From contig PHBU01000006.1 in NCBI GenBank assembly GCA_002840685.1, positions 186,001 through 250,000 of the forward strand: DNA of 64,000 nt. The letters are read 5' to 3'. The position numbers and the translations under genes are program-made. The notes under the pieces are model-generated. The model was not told where the DNA came from, made no database searches, and saw only the letters and a program-made list of their open reading frames with translations. Below are positions 9,452-16,573 of the stretch, piece after piece (positions within the stretch are counted from its first letter, which is position 1; each line of letters starts with the position of its first letter). This stretch comes from Chloroflexi bacterium HGW-Chloroflexi-6. Its GTDB lineage: Bacteria > Chloroflexota > Anaerolineae > Anaerolineales > Villigracilaceae.

Positions 9452-10033
9452 ATGAAGGCCGCGATTGCCCTGCTTGCAGATTTCCCGACCCAAAATATTG
9501 CCCGGCGCATGGTTTTCGAGATGAGCCAGTATGCCGAAATCGAGTTTTTCGGCTCACTGTTGCCTGCGCATGTCAGCTTGAAACAGCCTTTCAGCTTCGA
9601 AGATATGGACAAACTGGAAACCTGGTTCGACTCGCTGGCCGCGCAAATCACAGCCTTTGACATCCATCTCGACTCGGTCTACTATTCCGCCTGGGAAGGC
9701 TATGGCATCATCGGCCTGCATGTCGTTGAAACGCCGGCCCTGCGAGCGCTGCACAATCAGATTAACCGCGAACTGCCGCAGGTCGTTGCAGACCCCTCCG
9801 CCGCGCATGACGGTGATGAATATCGCTTCCATATGACCGTGGAACTCGGCAAAATCGAGTCATCCAACCCCTATCAAGCCTTTTTCGATGAGCTGGCAGA
9901 CAAAAAAACGGATATCACTTTCCGCGCGCAGCACCTGGCCCTGTTTTTCTATGCTGACCGGCCCATTCAAAGCGGCTCATTCATCGTTTATCGCGTGGCG
10001 CCTTTAAAAACGATCATCCCCCCGCCAGCTTGA
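9452..10033 (+). CDS. 2H-phosphoesterase / 2'-5' RNA ligase family protein
   Basis: A 193-residue protein with the two H-x-S/T motifs of the 2H fold: HVSLKQPF in the N-terminal half and HMTVELG in the C-terminal half. These histidines act on cyclic or 2'-5' phosphodiesters in RNA ligase-like and cyclic phosphodiesterase enzymes. The ATG at 9452 is 9 nt after AGGAG; the ATG at 9443 overlaps that site. Its 3' end overlaps the convergent SUI1-family gene by 20 bp. The physiological substrate is unknown. Confidence 0.75.
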   Translation: MKAAIALLADFPTQNIARRMVFEMSQYAEIEFFGSLLPAHVSLKQPFSFEDMDKLETWFDSLAAQITAFDIHLDSVYYSAWEGYGIIGLHVVETPALRALHNQINRELPQVVADPSAAHDGDEYRFHMTVELGKIESSNPYQAFFDELADKKTDITFRAQHLALFFYADRPIQSGSFIVYRVAPLKTIIPPPA

Positions 10034-10352
10034 CCTTGTATCCGAGCTTGACCAGCACCGCGGCAAGCTTCTCGCGCTCCAGGCTCTGGATTTCGATCTG
10101 GCCTTCTTTAACCGTTCCGCCCACCCCCATTGATTGTTTGAGGGTTTTGGCCAGGGAGGCCAGGTCAGATTCGGTCAGCACCAGCCCGCGCAGCAACGTC
10201 ACCCCCTTGCCGCCGCGCCCTTTCGACTCACGGTGCAAATAAACGGTCTGCTGCCCCGGCGGCAGGGATCTCTGGCTGGCAGAACTGGCTGTTTCTTTAC
10301 GCCGATCGCCCTCGTCAGACGACCAGACCGTGCGGGAGTATTCTTTAGGCAT
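10014..10352 (-). CDS. yciH: SUI1/eIF1-family translation factor (YciH-like)
   Basis: A 112-residue protein. An N-terminal polar tail precedes the eIF1 fold: GQQTVYLHRESKGRGGKGVTLLRGL, then LAKTLKQSMGVGGTVKEG and IEIQSLEREKLAAVLVKLGYKV, all hallmark SUI1 segments. Bacterial YciH is thought to act on start-codon fidelity at the 30S subunit. It is transcribed behind the small gene at 10356-10586 (3-bp gap) and converges with the 2H gene. Confidence 0.88.
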   Translation of the reverse strand: MPKEYSRTVWSSDEGDRRKETASSASQRSLPPGQQTVYLHRESKGRGGKGVTLLRGLVLTESDLASLAKTLKQSMGVGGTVKEGQIEIQSLEREKLAAVLVKLGYKVKLAGG

Positions 10353-10355
10353 TTT

Positions 10356-10586
10356 TCAAACCTTTTGGATATTTTTGGGATTGAACACCGAGACCAGCTT
10401 TAGCGCGCCGCCTAAAATCGCCTGTGATTCGGCGTCCAGCTCGACCCAGTGAAAACTGCGGTGCGCCGAATACGGGTCGATGCGCAGCACCGTCCCGGTG
10501 AACCAGCCTTCCTGCCCAAAAGTCTGAGCGTTCAGGAAGATCCGCACCCGGTCACCGACCCGGATTTTTTCGTCGCCATCTTGCAT
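10356..10586 (-). CDS. Small conserved-looking hypothetical protein (76 residues)
   Basis: The protein begins MQDGDEKIRVGDRVRIFLNAQTFG and has alternating hydrophobic residues suggesting a small beta-barrel: RVGDRVRI...WFTGTVLRIDPY...FHWVELD. This resembles KOW/SH3-like folds, but no family is recognised. It sits 3 bp upstream of yciH in the same direction, so the two form an operon, and a role in RNA binding or translation is possible but unproven. It is divergent from the methyltransferase at 10646. Confidence 0.6.
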   Translation of the reverse strand: MQDGDEKIRVGDRVRIFLNAQTFGQEGWFTGTVLRIDPYSAHRSFHWVELDAESQAILGGALKLVSVFNPKNIQKV

Positions 10587-10645
10587 GAACTTATTTTATC
10601 TTCTTCTCAAAAAAGTGATAGGATCGTGTAAAAACGAGGAGCAGC

Positions 10646-11359
10646 ATGCCAACCCCTAAAGATATCCTTGGTCACCTTCACGGCGGACGCGTGCTCGACG
10701 TAGCCACCGGCAGCGGCAATTTCATCCACTTTTTGCTGGATGCTTTGCCAGCCAGCACCGAGATCATCGGCGTCGACAGCAATCCACGCGCTGCAACGGC
10801 CTTTGCCGAAGCCTTCAAAGACAGGCCCAACATTCATTTTGAATTGGAGGATGCGCTGCACCTTAGCTTTGATTCGCACTCTTTTGACCTGGTCTGCATC
10901 TCGAACTCGCTCCACCACTTCGACGACCCGTTGCCTGTCCTCCGTCAAATGAAACGGGTGCTCCGCCCTGGCGGACACCTGCTGGTGTCTGAAATGTATC
11001 GAGATGGCCAGACCGAAACCCAGATGACGCACGTTCACCTGCACCACTGGTGGGCGGCTGTGGATACCGTCAATGGGATCGTTCACCGCGAAACCTACCA
11101 GCGCCGGGAACTCGTCGAAATGGTGGCAGGCCTCGGCTTGGAGATGCTGACGCTGCACGATCTGTCCGAGGCGGATGAGAATCCCAAAGATCCAGAAATT
11201 CTTACCGAATTGGATCCCGTTTTCGCGCGCTATATCCAACGCGCGGAAGGGCACCCCGCGCTGCAGGCACGCGGCGAGGAACTGCGCCAACGAGTGCTGG
11301 ATATCGGCTTTCACAGTGCAACCACCCTGATTGCGCTCGGAGAGAAACCTAATGAATGA
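10646..11359 (+). CDS. Class I SAM-dependent methyltransferase
   Basis: A 237-residue protein. Motif I is VLDVATGSGNFIHFL, the acidic end of beta-2 is GVDSNPRA, and motif IV/V regions read LVCISNSLHHFDDP and MKRVLRPGGHLLVSEM, the pattern of methyltransferase_11/25 enzymes acting on small molecules. ATG at 10646 follows ACGAGGAGCAGC. Its stop overlaps the ATG of the kinase-like gene (AATGAATGA), so translation is coupled. The substrate is unknown. Confidence 0.85.
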   Translation: MPTPKDILGHLHGGRVLDVATGSGNFIHFLLDALPASTEIIGVDSNPRAATAFAEAFKDRPNIHFELEDALHLSFDSHSFDLVCISNSLHHFDDPLPVLRQMKRVLRPGGHLLVSEMYRDGQTETQMTHVHLHHWWAAVDTVNGIVHRETYQRRELVEMVAGLGLEMLTLHDLSEADENPKDPEILTELDPVFARYIQRAEGHPALQARGEELRQRVLDIGFHSATTLIALGEKPNE

Positions 11360-12284
11360 TTTGCAGCCAATCATCGCCCGCATCCAACCCTGGCAGGGCG
11401 CAAAAGAAATCAAGGTTGAACGTCTTGCCGGTCTTACCAACGTCAACTATCGCGTTAGTGTGGATGGCGAGCGATTCGTGCTGCGTGTCAGCGGCCAGAA
11501 TACCGAACAGTTGGGCATCAACCGCCAGCACGAAATCGCTGGCTTGCAAGCAGCAGCCGCTGCAGGGATCGCGCCGAAGCTGGTGGCCTTTCTCATGCCG
11601 GAAGGCCACCTGGTAACGCGCTGGGTGGATGGCTGCCACTGGGATGTGGCTACTTTTCGCACACCCGACAATGTGCGCCTGCTAACTGAGACTGTTAAAC
11701 GCATCCATACCCTGGCGCCCAGCGCAGCAGCTTTTTCACCCTTCCAGCGTTGCGCTGCTTTTCTGCAAACAGCGCAACGCTTTGGGGTAACTCTGCCACC
11801 CGACTTTAATCAGCTGAATGAAACCATGCATGCCATCGCAACCGACCAGCAGCACGACAACTCAGACTGGCAGCGTTTTTGCCATAACGATCTGGTTTCG
11901 GTCAATTATCTATTTGTTGAGCGGCAACATAGCATCAAAATTTTGGATTGGGAATTTTCAGGACTCGGCGATATTTACTATGATCTGGCAACTATTGTTT
12001 ACACGCATGATAGTGATGGCCCCATTTCGCCAGAACTGGAAAATGTCATGCTGGAGTGCTACTTCGGAACCGTCACTGATTTTCAACGCAAGCGGCTGGC
12101 GGGAATGAAGTTCATGCTGATGCTGTTCACCGCAATGTGGGGGCTGGCTCAATATGGCATGCAGCGCGCAGGGCTGATTCCTGCGGTACAAGGCTTCGAT
12201 TATCGGGAATTCGCTGATTATCTATTTTCTCATGATGTTCTCGAACTGCAGACACAATACAGGCAGTTTCCCAAACAGGCATAA
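11352..12284 (+). CDS. Choline kinase / aminoglycoside phosphotransferase-like protein
   Basis: A 310-residue kinase of the APH/LicA superfamily. It has the nucleotide loop LTNVNYRV, Brenner's catalytic motif FCHNDLVSVNYLF (Asp and Asn), and the metal motif ILDWEFSGLGDIYYDLA. The LDWE..G..D..YDLA pattern resembles choline and thiamine kinases more than resistance enzymes. ATG at 11352 overlaps the stop of the methyltransferase gene, and the pair may modify one alcohol-containing metabolite. Confidence 0.85.
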   Translation: MNDLQPIIARIQPWQGAKEIKVERLAGLTNVNYRVSVDGERFVLRVSGQNTEQLGINRQHEIAGLQAAAAAGIAPKLVAFLMPEGHLVTRWVDGCHWDVATFRTPDNVRLLTETVKRIHTLAPSAAAFSPFQRCAAFLQTAQRFGVTLPPDFNQLNETMHAIATDQQHDNSDWQRFCHNDLVSVNYLFVERQHSIKILDWEFSGLGDIYYDLATIVYTHDSDGPISPELENVMLECYFGTVTDFQRKRLAGMKFMLMLFTAMWGLAQYGMQRAGLIPAVQGFDYREFADYLFSHDVLELQTQYRQFPKQA

Positions 12285-12300
12285 CACAAGATTTTACCGC

Positions 12301-12580
12301 CTAGATAGCCATATGGTTCAGTCTGTGAATGCGATGTAAATGCTCTTCATCATCAGGCACTGCAATGTAGATGAGCGCCACATTCGGAAATGGCGAATGC
12401 GGGCTGTCGCTTCAATCCCATCAAACTCATTTCCATCACAATATCCATCAAAATCAAATCCGGGAATAGTTCAGCACTAAGTTGGATGGCCTCCGCGCCT
12501 AACCAGATTGGTCGAAGTGTGCTGATCGCCTTTCCACCTAAAATTGCGATCCCCGGAATCACGATTGCATCGAACAGGAG
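12301..12580 (-). pseudogene. Decayed response-regulator receiver domain
   Basis: Read on the minus strand, three frames together give a receiver: GAEAIQLSAELFPDLILMDIVM, then FDGIEATARIRHF, then PNVALIYIAVPDDEEHLHRIH. The Asp in LILMDIVM is the normal phosphoacceptor. At least two frame changes, near 12420 and 12380, break it, no start or leading strand remains, and a TAG lies at 12303-12301. No output domain is visible. The remnant lies between the kinase-like gene and the end of the CHAT operon. Confidence 0.65.
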
Positions 12581-12588
12581 GCTTTCAT

Positions 12589-13596
12589 TTATGTCGCTTG
12601 TTGAAATTGGTTTATTAATTCAAGAACCTGTTGGTTTGGAGCACCATAGCTTACGATCGCTACCTCAAGATTCCAGTTTTTGTAACGATTTAAAGCTTGT
12701 TTTAAGCCATCCGTGATCCAGCCAATTTCGTTGTGAAACGCGCCTCCACCAAGCAAAGTTAGAAAAACACGATTGTTGCCCGTATCCAGATAATTCAGGA
12801 TTGCGGCGCAAATCGTTGCCTCGTAAGAGGCTTCCAGAATCAATTGGGCAAAATCTTTCCAAAGTGTTGAGGAATGCTTGCCATACCCAACCGGCAAGGC
12901 TGAGCAATATACCTGCGAAACTTTGTGGGTGCCCCCGTTTAAAGTTACCTGTGTATTCCGCTGAATACCCACCCGCAGTAGTTTTCGAAGTTCATCAAGT
13001 TGATCTTCGTTTGCCGTCCGAATTATTTCCGAGATTTCATCCAATCCGCTCTGGGATACCTGGGCATAACCATTTTCCATCTGCCACAAGCGATTATTGT
13101 CATTTTTCAATACCCTGCCAAGATCAGCAAGGCAATCGATCTGGTTGTTTTTCGTTTGGCCAACCTGTCCGTTGATCGGAACAAAGTAGTTTCGATAAAT
13201 CGTTCCCGCTCCAGCCGCAATGGCGCACGCTGGCCCCTGGGTGGGATCGTTTTCATAGATTCCGATACCAAGTTCAGGTGTTGCGCTAGGAGACATCATC
13301 TCAAGCAAATTGAATTGAGATGCCACCTGAAATAAGGAGCCGGCATTCGCTTCATCCAAATGCAAAGATTGAACGTTCGCGACCACTTCTTGAAGTGAGA
13401 TTTTTCCATCACCCACATTGTTCCTGAACGCAATGCGATCACGCAATTCAGCCAGGGAGGGTATTTCCAACGTACCACAAGCCATCTCTCTGCCATTGAC
13501 GAGCGATGTCAACTTCTCGCCATCCAGCATGATATGCTTGCGAACCTGGGTTGGCGACTCTTCACGAAAGCCAGTTAACTCTTCAAACCATGTCAT
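12589..13596 (-). CDS. Uncharacterised protein, possible distant macrodomain resemblance
   Basis: A 335-residue soluble protein, third in the CHAT/STAND operon after a 69-bp gap. ATG at 13596 follows GGAGTCAGC. No family is recognised with confidence. Notable segments are FQVASQFNLLEM, a TQGPACAIAAGAGTIYRNYF block, and near the end LTLLGGGAFHNEIGWI. The glycine-rich GGGAF..N..WI segment recalls the phosphate loop of macro/PARG ADP-ribose-binding folds, and the first block could correspond to the N-terminal strand, but this is only by eye. If so, it would process ADP-ribose or NAD products, which would fit the SIR2-like domain encoded upstream. It could also be an unrelated fold. Confidence 0.6.
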   Translation of the reverse strand: MTWFEELTGFREESPTQVRKHIMLDGEKLTSLVNGREMACGTLEIPSLAELRDRIAFRNNVGDGKISLQEVVANVQSLHLDEANAGSLFQVASQFNLLEMMSPSATPELGIGIYENDPTQGPACAIAAGAGTIYRNYFVPINGQVGQTKNNQIDCLADLGRVLKNDNNRLWQMENGYAQVSQSGLDEISEIIRTANEDQLDELRKLLRVGIQRNTQVTLNGGTHKVSQVYCSALPVGYGKHSSTLWKDFAQLILEASYEATICAAILNYLDTGNNRVFLTLLGGGAFHNEIGWITDGLKQALNRYKNWNLEVAIVSYGAPNQQVLELINQFQQAT

Positions 13597-13665
13597 GCTG
13601 ACTCCGATATCAATCCTCGGCTTACTACGGTCGCCGCTTTGATCATTTTTGGAAAATTTCCGACG

Positions 13666-16572
13666 CTATGGGCCATCTGGCCACTGCGTGCAGGTCTGGC
13701 GGTATGGCTCACCGGGAAAGTACAGTTCCCATTCGGCCTGACTAAAATTGCGACCCGCACGCTCGCAGGCGGTTTTGATCCAATATTGCGAATTCAAATT
13801 CCAGAACAATATCCTGGACGCGCCCTCAACGGAGCCTCCGGATGCGAGCGTGTTCCCGTCCGGGCTGAAAGCAACACTATAGTTCACAGCCCCGGTGCTC
13901 AGCGTATCGAGCGGCAAGCCAGATGCCACATCCCAGAGCACAACGGTGTTGTCATAGCTGGCCGATGCGAGTATTTTTCCGCTCGGATTGAAATCCACAC
14001 TGGACACCCGTTGGAATTGCGCCTTTAAGGAGGCGCCCATCTTTCGATAAAACTCCATATCCCAAAGCACGATATTGGCGTTCTCGTGCCCCGATACCAG
14101 TGTTTTTCCATCCGGGCTAAAAGCAAGGAAATTTACATTTGATCTGTTTTCAGTCAGCGGTCGCCCGATTTGGGTTTGCTTGGAGACATCCCAGATGATG
14201 ATCTCACCACTTCTCCCGCCTGAAGCAAGGATTTTTCCGTCCGGGCTAAAGGCCACGATAAAAACTTTGTCGGTCTGTTCAGGAAATTCAACCATTTTTT
14301 CGCCAGTCGATACATTCCAAAAGAAAATCTTTCGGTCTGCGCCGCCGGATGCCAGGATGGTACCGTCTGGGCTGAAGGCCACACTATAAACCCAGTCCTG
14401 GTGCCCCTGCAGCGGCAGGCCAATCGGCTCGAAGGTTTTTAGATCCCACAAGATCACATTGTTATTGAAATCGCCCGATGCGAGCAGGCTGCCATCGGGG
14501 CTGAAAGCCACATCATAAACACCTTTGTCGCTGCCCGTCTTTAATTGTCGGATAAGACGGCGACTCGACACATCCCACAAGCCGATGCTGCCATCTGTGT
14601 GGGCGGTAGCCAGCATTCTCCCATCAGGACTGAAATTGAGCGCATACGTTCCAACGCTTTCCGTGTAAGCATCAGAAAGCTGGGTTGATTCAATTTCAAC
14701 CAGGTCCATCAAGCGGCTGCGCGTTTGAAAATTATCCAGCAATCGAAAAGCCTCAACGGATAAAAGCAAGGCTCCCGGCAGGTCAGTTCTTGTCTTTTCT
14801 ATGGAAAAAGCCACCAACGCCTGGGCCCGATAAATCACCACAGACTCTACGCGCTTCAAGGCGCTTTCCGCATTGGCCTGGGCCGTGGCCGCCAGGTTGG
14901 CGCTTACGATCGCGTCTGCCTGGGCTGTGCTGGCCGCATTGGCATTTTCGACCGCAACTGCCTCTGCTGTGCTGGCTTTTTCTGCATTTCTAACCGCCCT
15001 TGCTTCGGCTGTGGCGGCCAGGTCGGCATTGAAATCGGAGGTGATTTTCGCCGCAACCGCATTTTCGGCTTCATCCTGGGCATTTTCTCCGGCAGCGAAA
15101 GCTTGTTTCGCCTGATCGCTGGCATAGATAAAACCCGAAATTGCCAAAATAAGGAAAACAAGAGATGCGATCAGACCGGCAAGCATCATGCGTCTTTGGA
15201 TAACATCCCTTTTCTCGCGCTCGCGCTGTTTTCGACAGGCATCCAGAAAATCCTGTTCTTCCGGCGGCAGGGGCGCAGCGCCGATCGCCGCTTCTGCTTC
15301 GAAGAGGGCCTCGCCACGCAGCAATAAGCCTTCGCTGCGCCCCTGCTTGTTCCACAACACGGACTGGCGCTGGAGCAGGCTCAGGTTGTGCTCGAACCAG
15401 GCGGTGTTATCCTGCCGGACCGGAACAACAAGCCGGTCATGAGAAAGTTCATACCAGGTTTTTCCTGCGCGGGTTTCACCACGGATCAGGTGGGTGTTCT
15501 CCAGCAGGCGCAGGACGATATTGGGCATTCCTTCGCTTTCTTTTGGCCCTTTTAGTACCTGACTGCGAATACCATCTGCCGTGATTAAATGACTATCGAA
15601 CCACTGGCGCAGCAGGCGCTCATCCATTTCTTTGGTTTCAGCCACACTGTGCACAGCGTTGGCGTAATAATTTGCCAGCGCCTGGTCGACGCTGCCTACA
15701 CGCTGCAGGTCGCCCTCATCAATGATATTGTCATCGGCCGCCCCGGACTGCCACAGGTTGTAACAGACCACCTGCAACTGGACCGGCTCGACATTGGGAC
15801 CTGCCTCGGTTGTGAACGATCCGTCTGGCTGCTGGACCTGGATACAGCGCAGGTCATCAACCAGTTTTTGGGCAGCCTCATCAGTAAAATCGACATTTTT
15901 GTTCCTGGCCGGCTGCTGGATGGCAAGCTGGGCAGCATCCGGGCTAAGCATTCCCAACCGAAAAGTAACGTTCAGCCGGTTGGGGATGGCGCGCACATAC
16001 GGGGCCAACCCGCCCATGTAATCCTCGCGAACGGCGAACAATGCCCAACGCCGTCGGTTTTGCAAAAGCTCACCAACCTGCTCGAAAAAGGCCAGTTTGA
16101 CCGATGCATCTGTGGGCGACACGGTCAGGACTTCCTCAAATTGATCGAAGATCAGCAGGCTGTTCTCAAGGGCACTCTCGGGTGGGACCCGCTTATCAAA
16201 ATAGGATTCCAGCGTAAGGGTGGCCAGCTGCTTAAGCGGGGTGCGTTCTTTTCGTGGCAAGCTCTCTTCCAAAGAGAGCAAGGCGCTCAGCACGTAGCGG
16301 TTCAATCCAGCGATCCCGCGCACTTCATCCGGTGGTTCGAGATTGACACGCACCACCGGGAGCACGCTGAAGCGTTCGGTCATATTCGGGATCAACCCGG
16401 CCTGGATCAGCGAGGACTTGCCTGCGCCCGATGGCGAGTGCAGCAGAACGATACGTTCAGACACCAACTGTGCCGAAAGTGAGCGAATTTCACGGTCGCG
16501 GCCAAAAAAGGCTTCCCCGGTTTTGATCGAGCGCGGCCCGACATAAGGATTGTTTGGAACGATGGTATCCAT
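13666..16572 (-). CDS. Membrane-anchored STAND (nSTAND1-type) ATPase with C-terminal WD40 propeller
   Basis: A 968-residue protein. Residues 46-54 are a Walker A (SPSGAGKSS) and 139-147 a Walker B (LLIFDQFEE), inside an AAA-like NTPase preceded by the linker NPYVGPRSI...FFGRDREI. A winged-helix-like segment with ELSHDRLVVPV follows (about 375). One membrane helix spans about 462-483, then a low-complexity Ala/Thr/Glu linker (TAEARA, STAQADA; 484-575). Seven WD40 repeats (about 640-930) each show AFSPDG..LASG..D..I.LWD, enough for one closed propeller. In known STAND proteins the repeats sense a trigger and the NTPase switches an effector on. The ATG starts 1 bp after the CHAT-SIR2 stop codon, so the two are translationally coupled. 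Confidence 0.9.
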   Translation of the reverse strand: MDTIVPNNPYVGPRSIKTGEAFFGRDREIRSLSAQLVSERIVLLHSPSGAGKSSLIQAGLIPNMTERFSVLPVVRVNLEPPDEVRGIAGLNRYVLSALLSLEESLPRKERTPLKQLATLTLESYFDKRVPPESALENSLLIFDQFEEVLTVSPTDASVKLAFFEQVGELLQNRRRWALFAVREDYMGGLAPYVRAIPNRLNVTFRLGMLSPDAAQLAIQQPARNKNVDFTDEAAQKLVDDLRCIQVQQPDGSFTTEAGPNVEPVQLQVVCYNLWQSGAADDNIIDEGDLQRVGSVDQALANYYANAVHSVAETKEMDERLLRQWFDSHLITADGIRSQVLKGPKESEGMPNIVLRLLENTHLIRGETRAGKTWYELSHDRLVVPVRQDNTAWFEHNLSLLQRQSVLWNKQGRSEGLLLRGEALFEAEAAIGAAPLPPEEQDFLDACRKQREREKRDVIQRRMMLAGLIASLVFLILAISGFIYASDQAKQAFAAGENAQDEAENAVAAKITSDFNADLAATAEARAVRNAEKASTAEAVAVENANAASTAQADAIVSANLAATAQANAESALKRVESVVIYRAQALVAFSIEKTRTDLPGALLLSVEAFRLLDNFQTRSRLMDLVEIESTQLSDAYTESVGTYALNFSPDGRMLATAHTDGSIGLWDVSSRRLIRQLKTGSDKGVYDVAFSPDGSLLASGDFNNNVILWDLKTFEPIGLPLQGHQDWVYSVAFSPDGTILASGGADRKIFFWNVSTGEKMVEFPEQTDKVFIVAFSPDGKILASGGRSGEIIIWDVSKQTQIGRPLTENRSNVNFLAFSPDGKTLVSGHENANIVLWDMEFYRKMGASLKAQFQRVSSVDFNPSGKILASASYDNTVVLWDVASGLPLDTLSTGAVNYSVAFSPDGNTLASGGSVEGASRILFWNLNSQYWIKTACERAGRNFSQAEWELYFPGEPYRQTCTQWPDGP

Positions 16573-16573
16573 A

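Noticed and set aside
15589..16482. A 297-codon plus-strand frame opposite the STAND ATPase
   Set aside because: Shadow frame; the Walker A and B motifs are on the minus strand.
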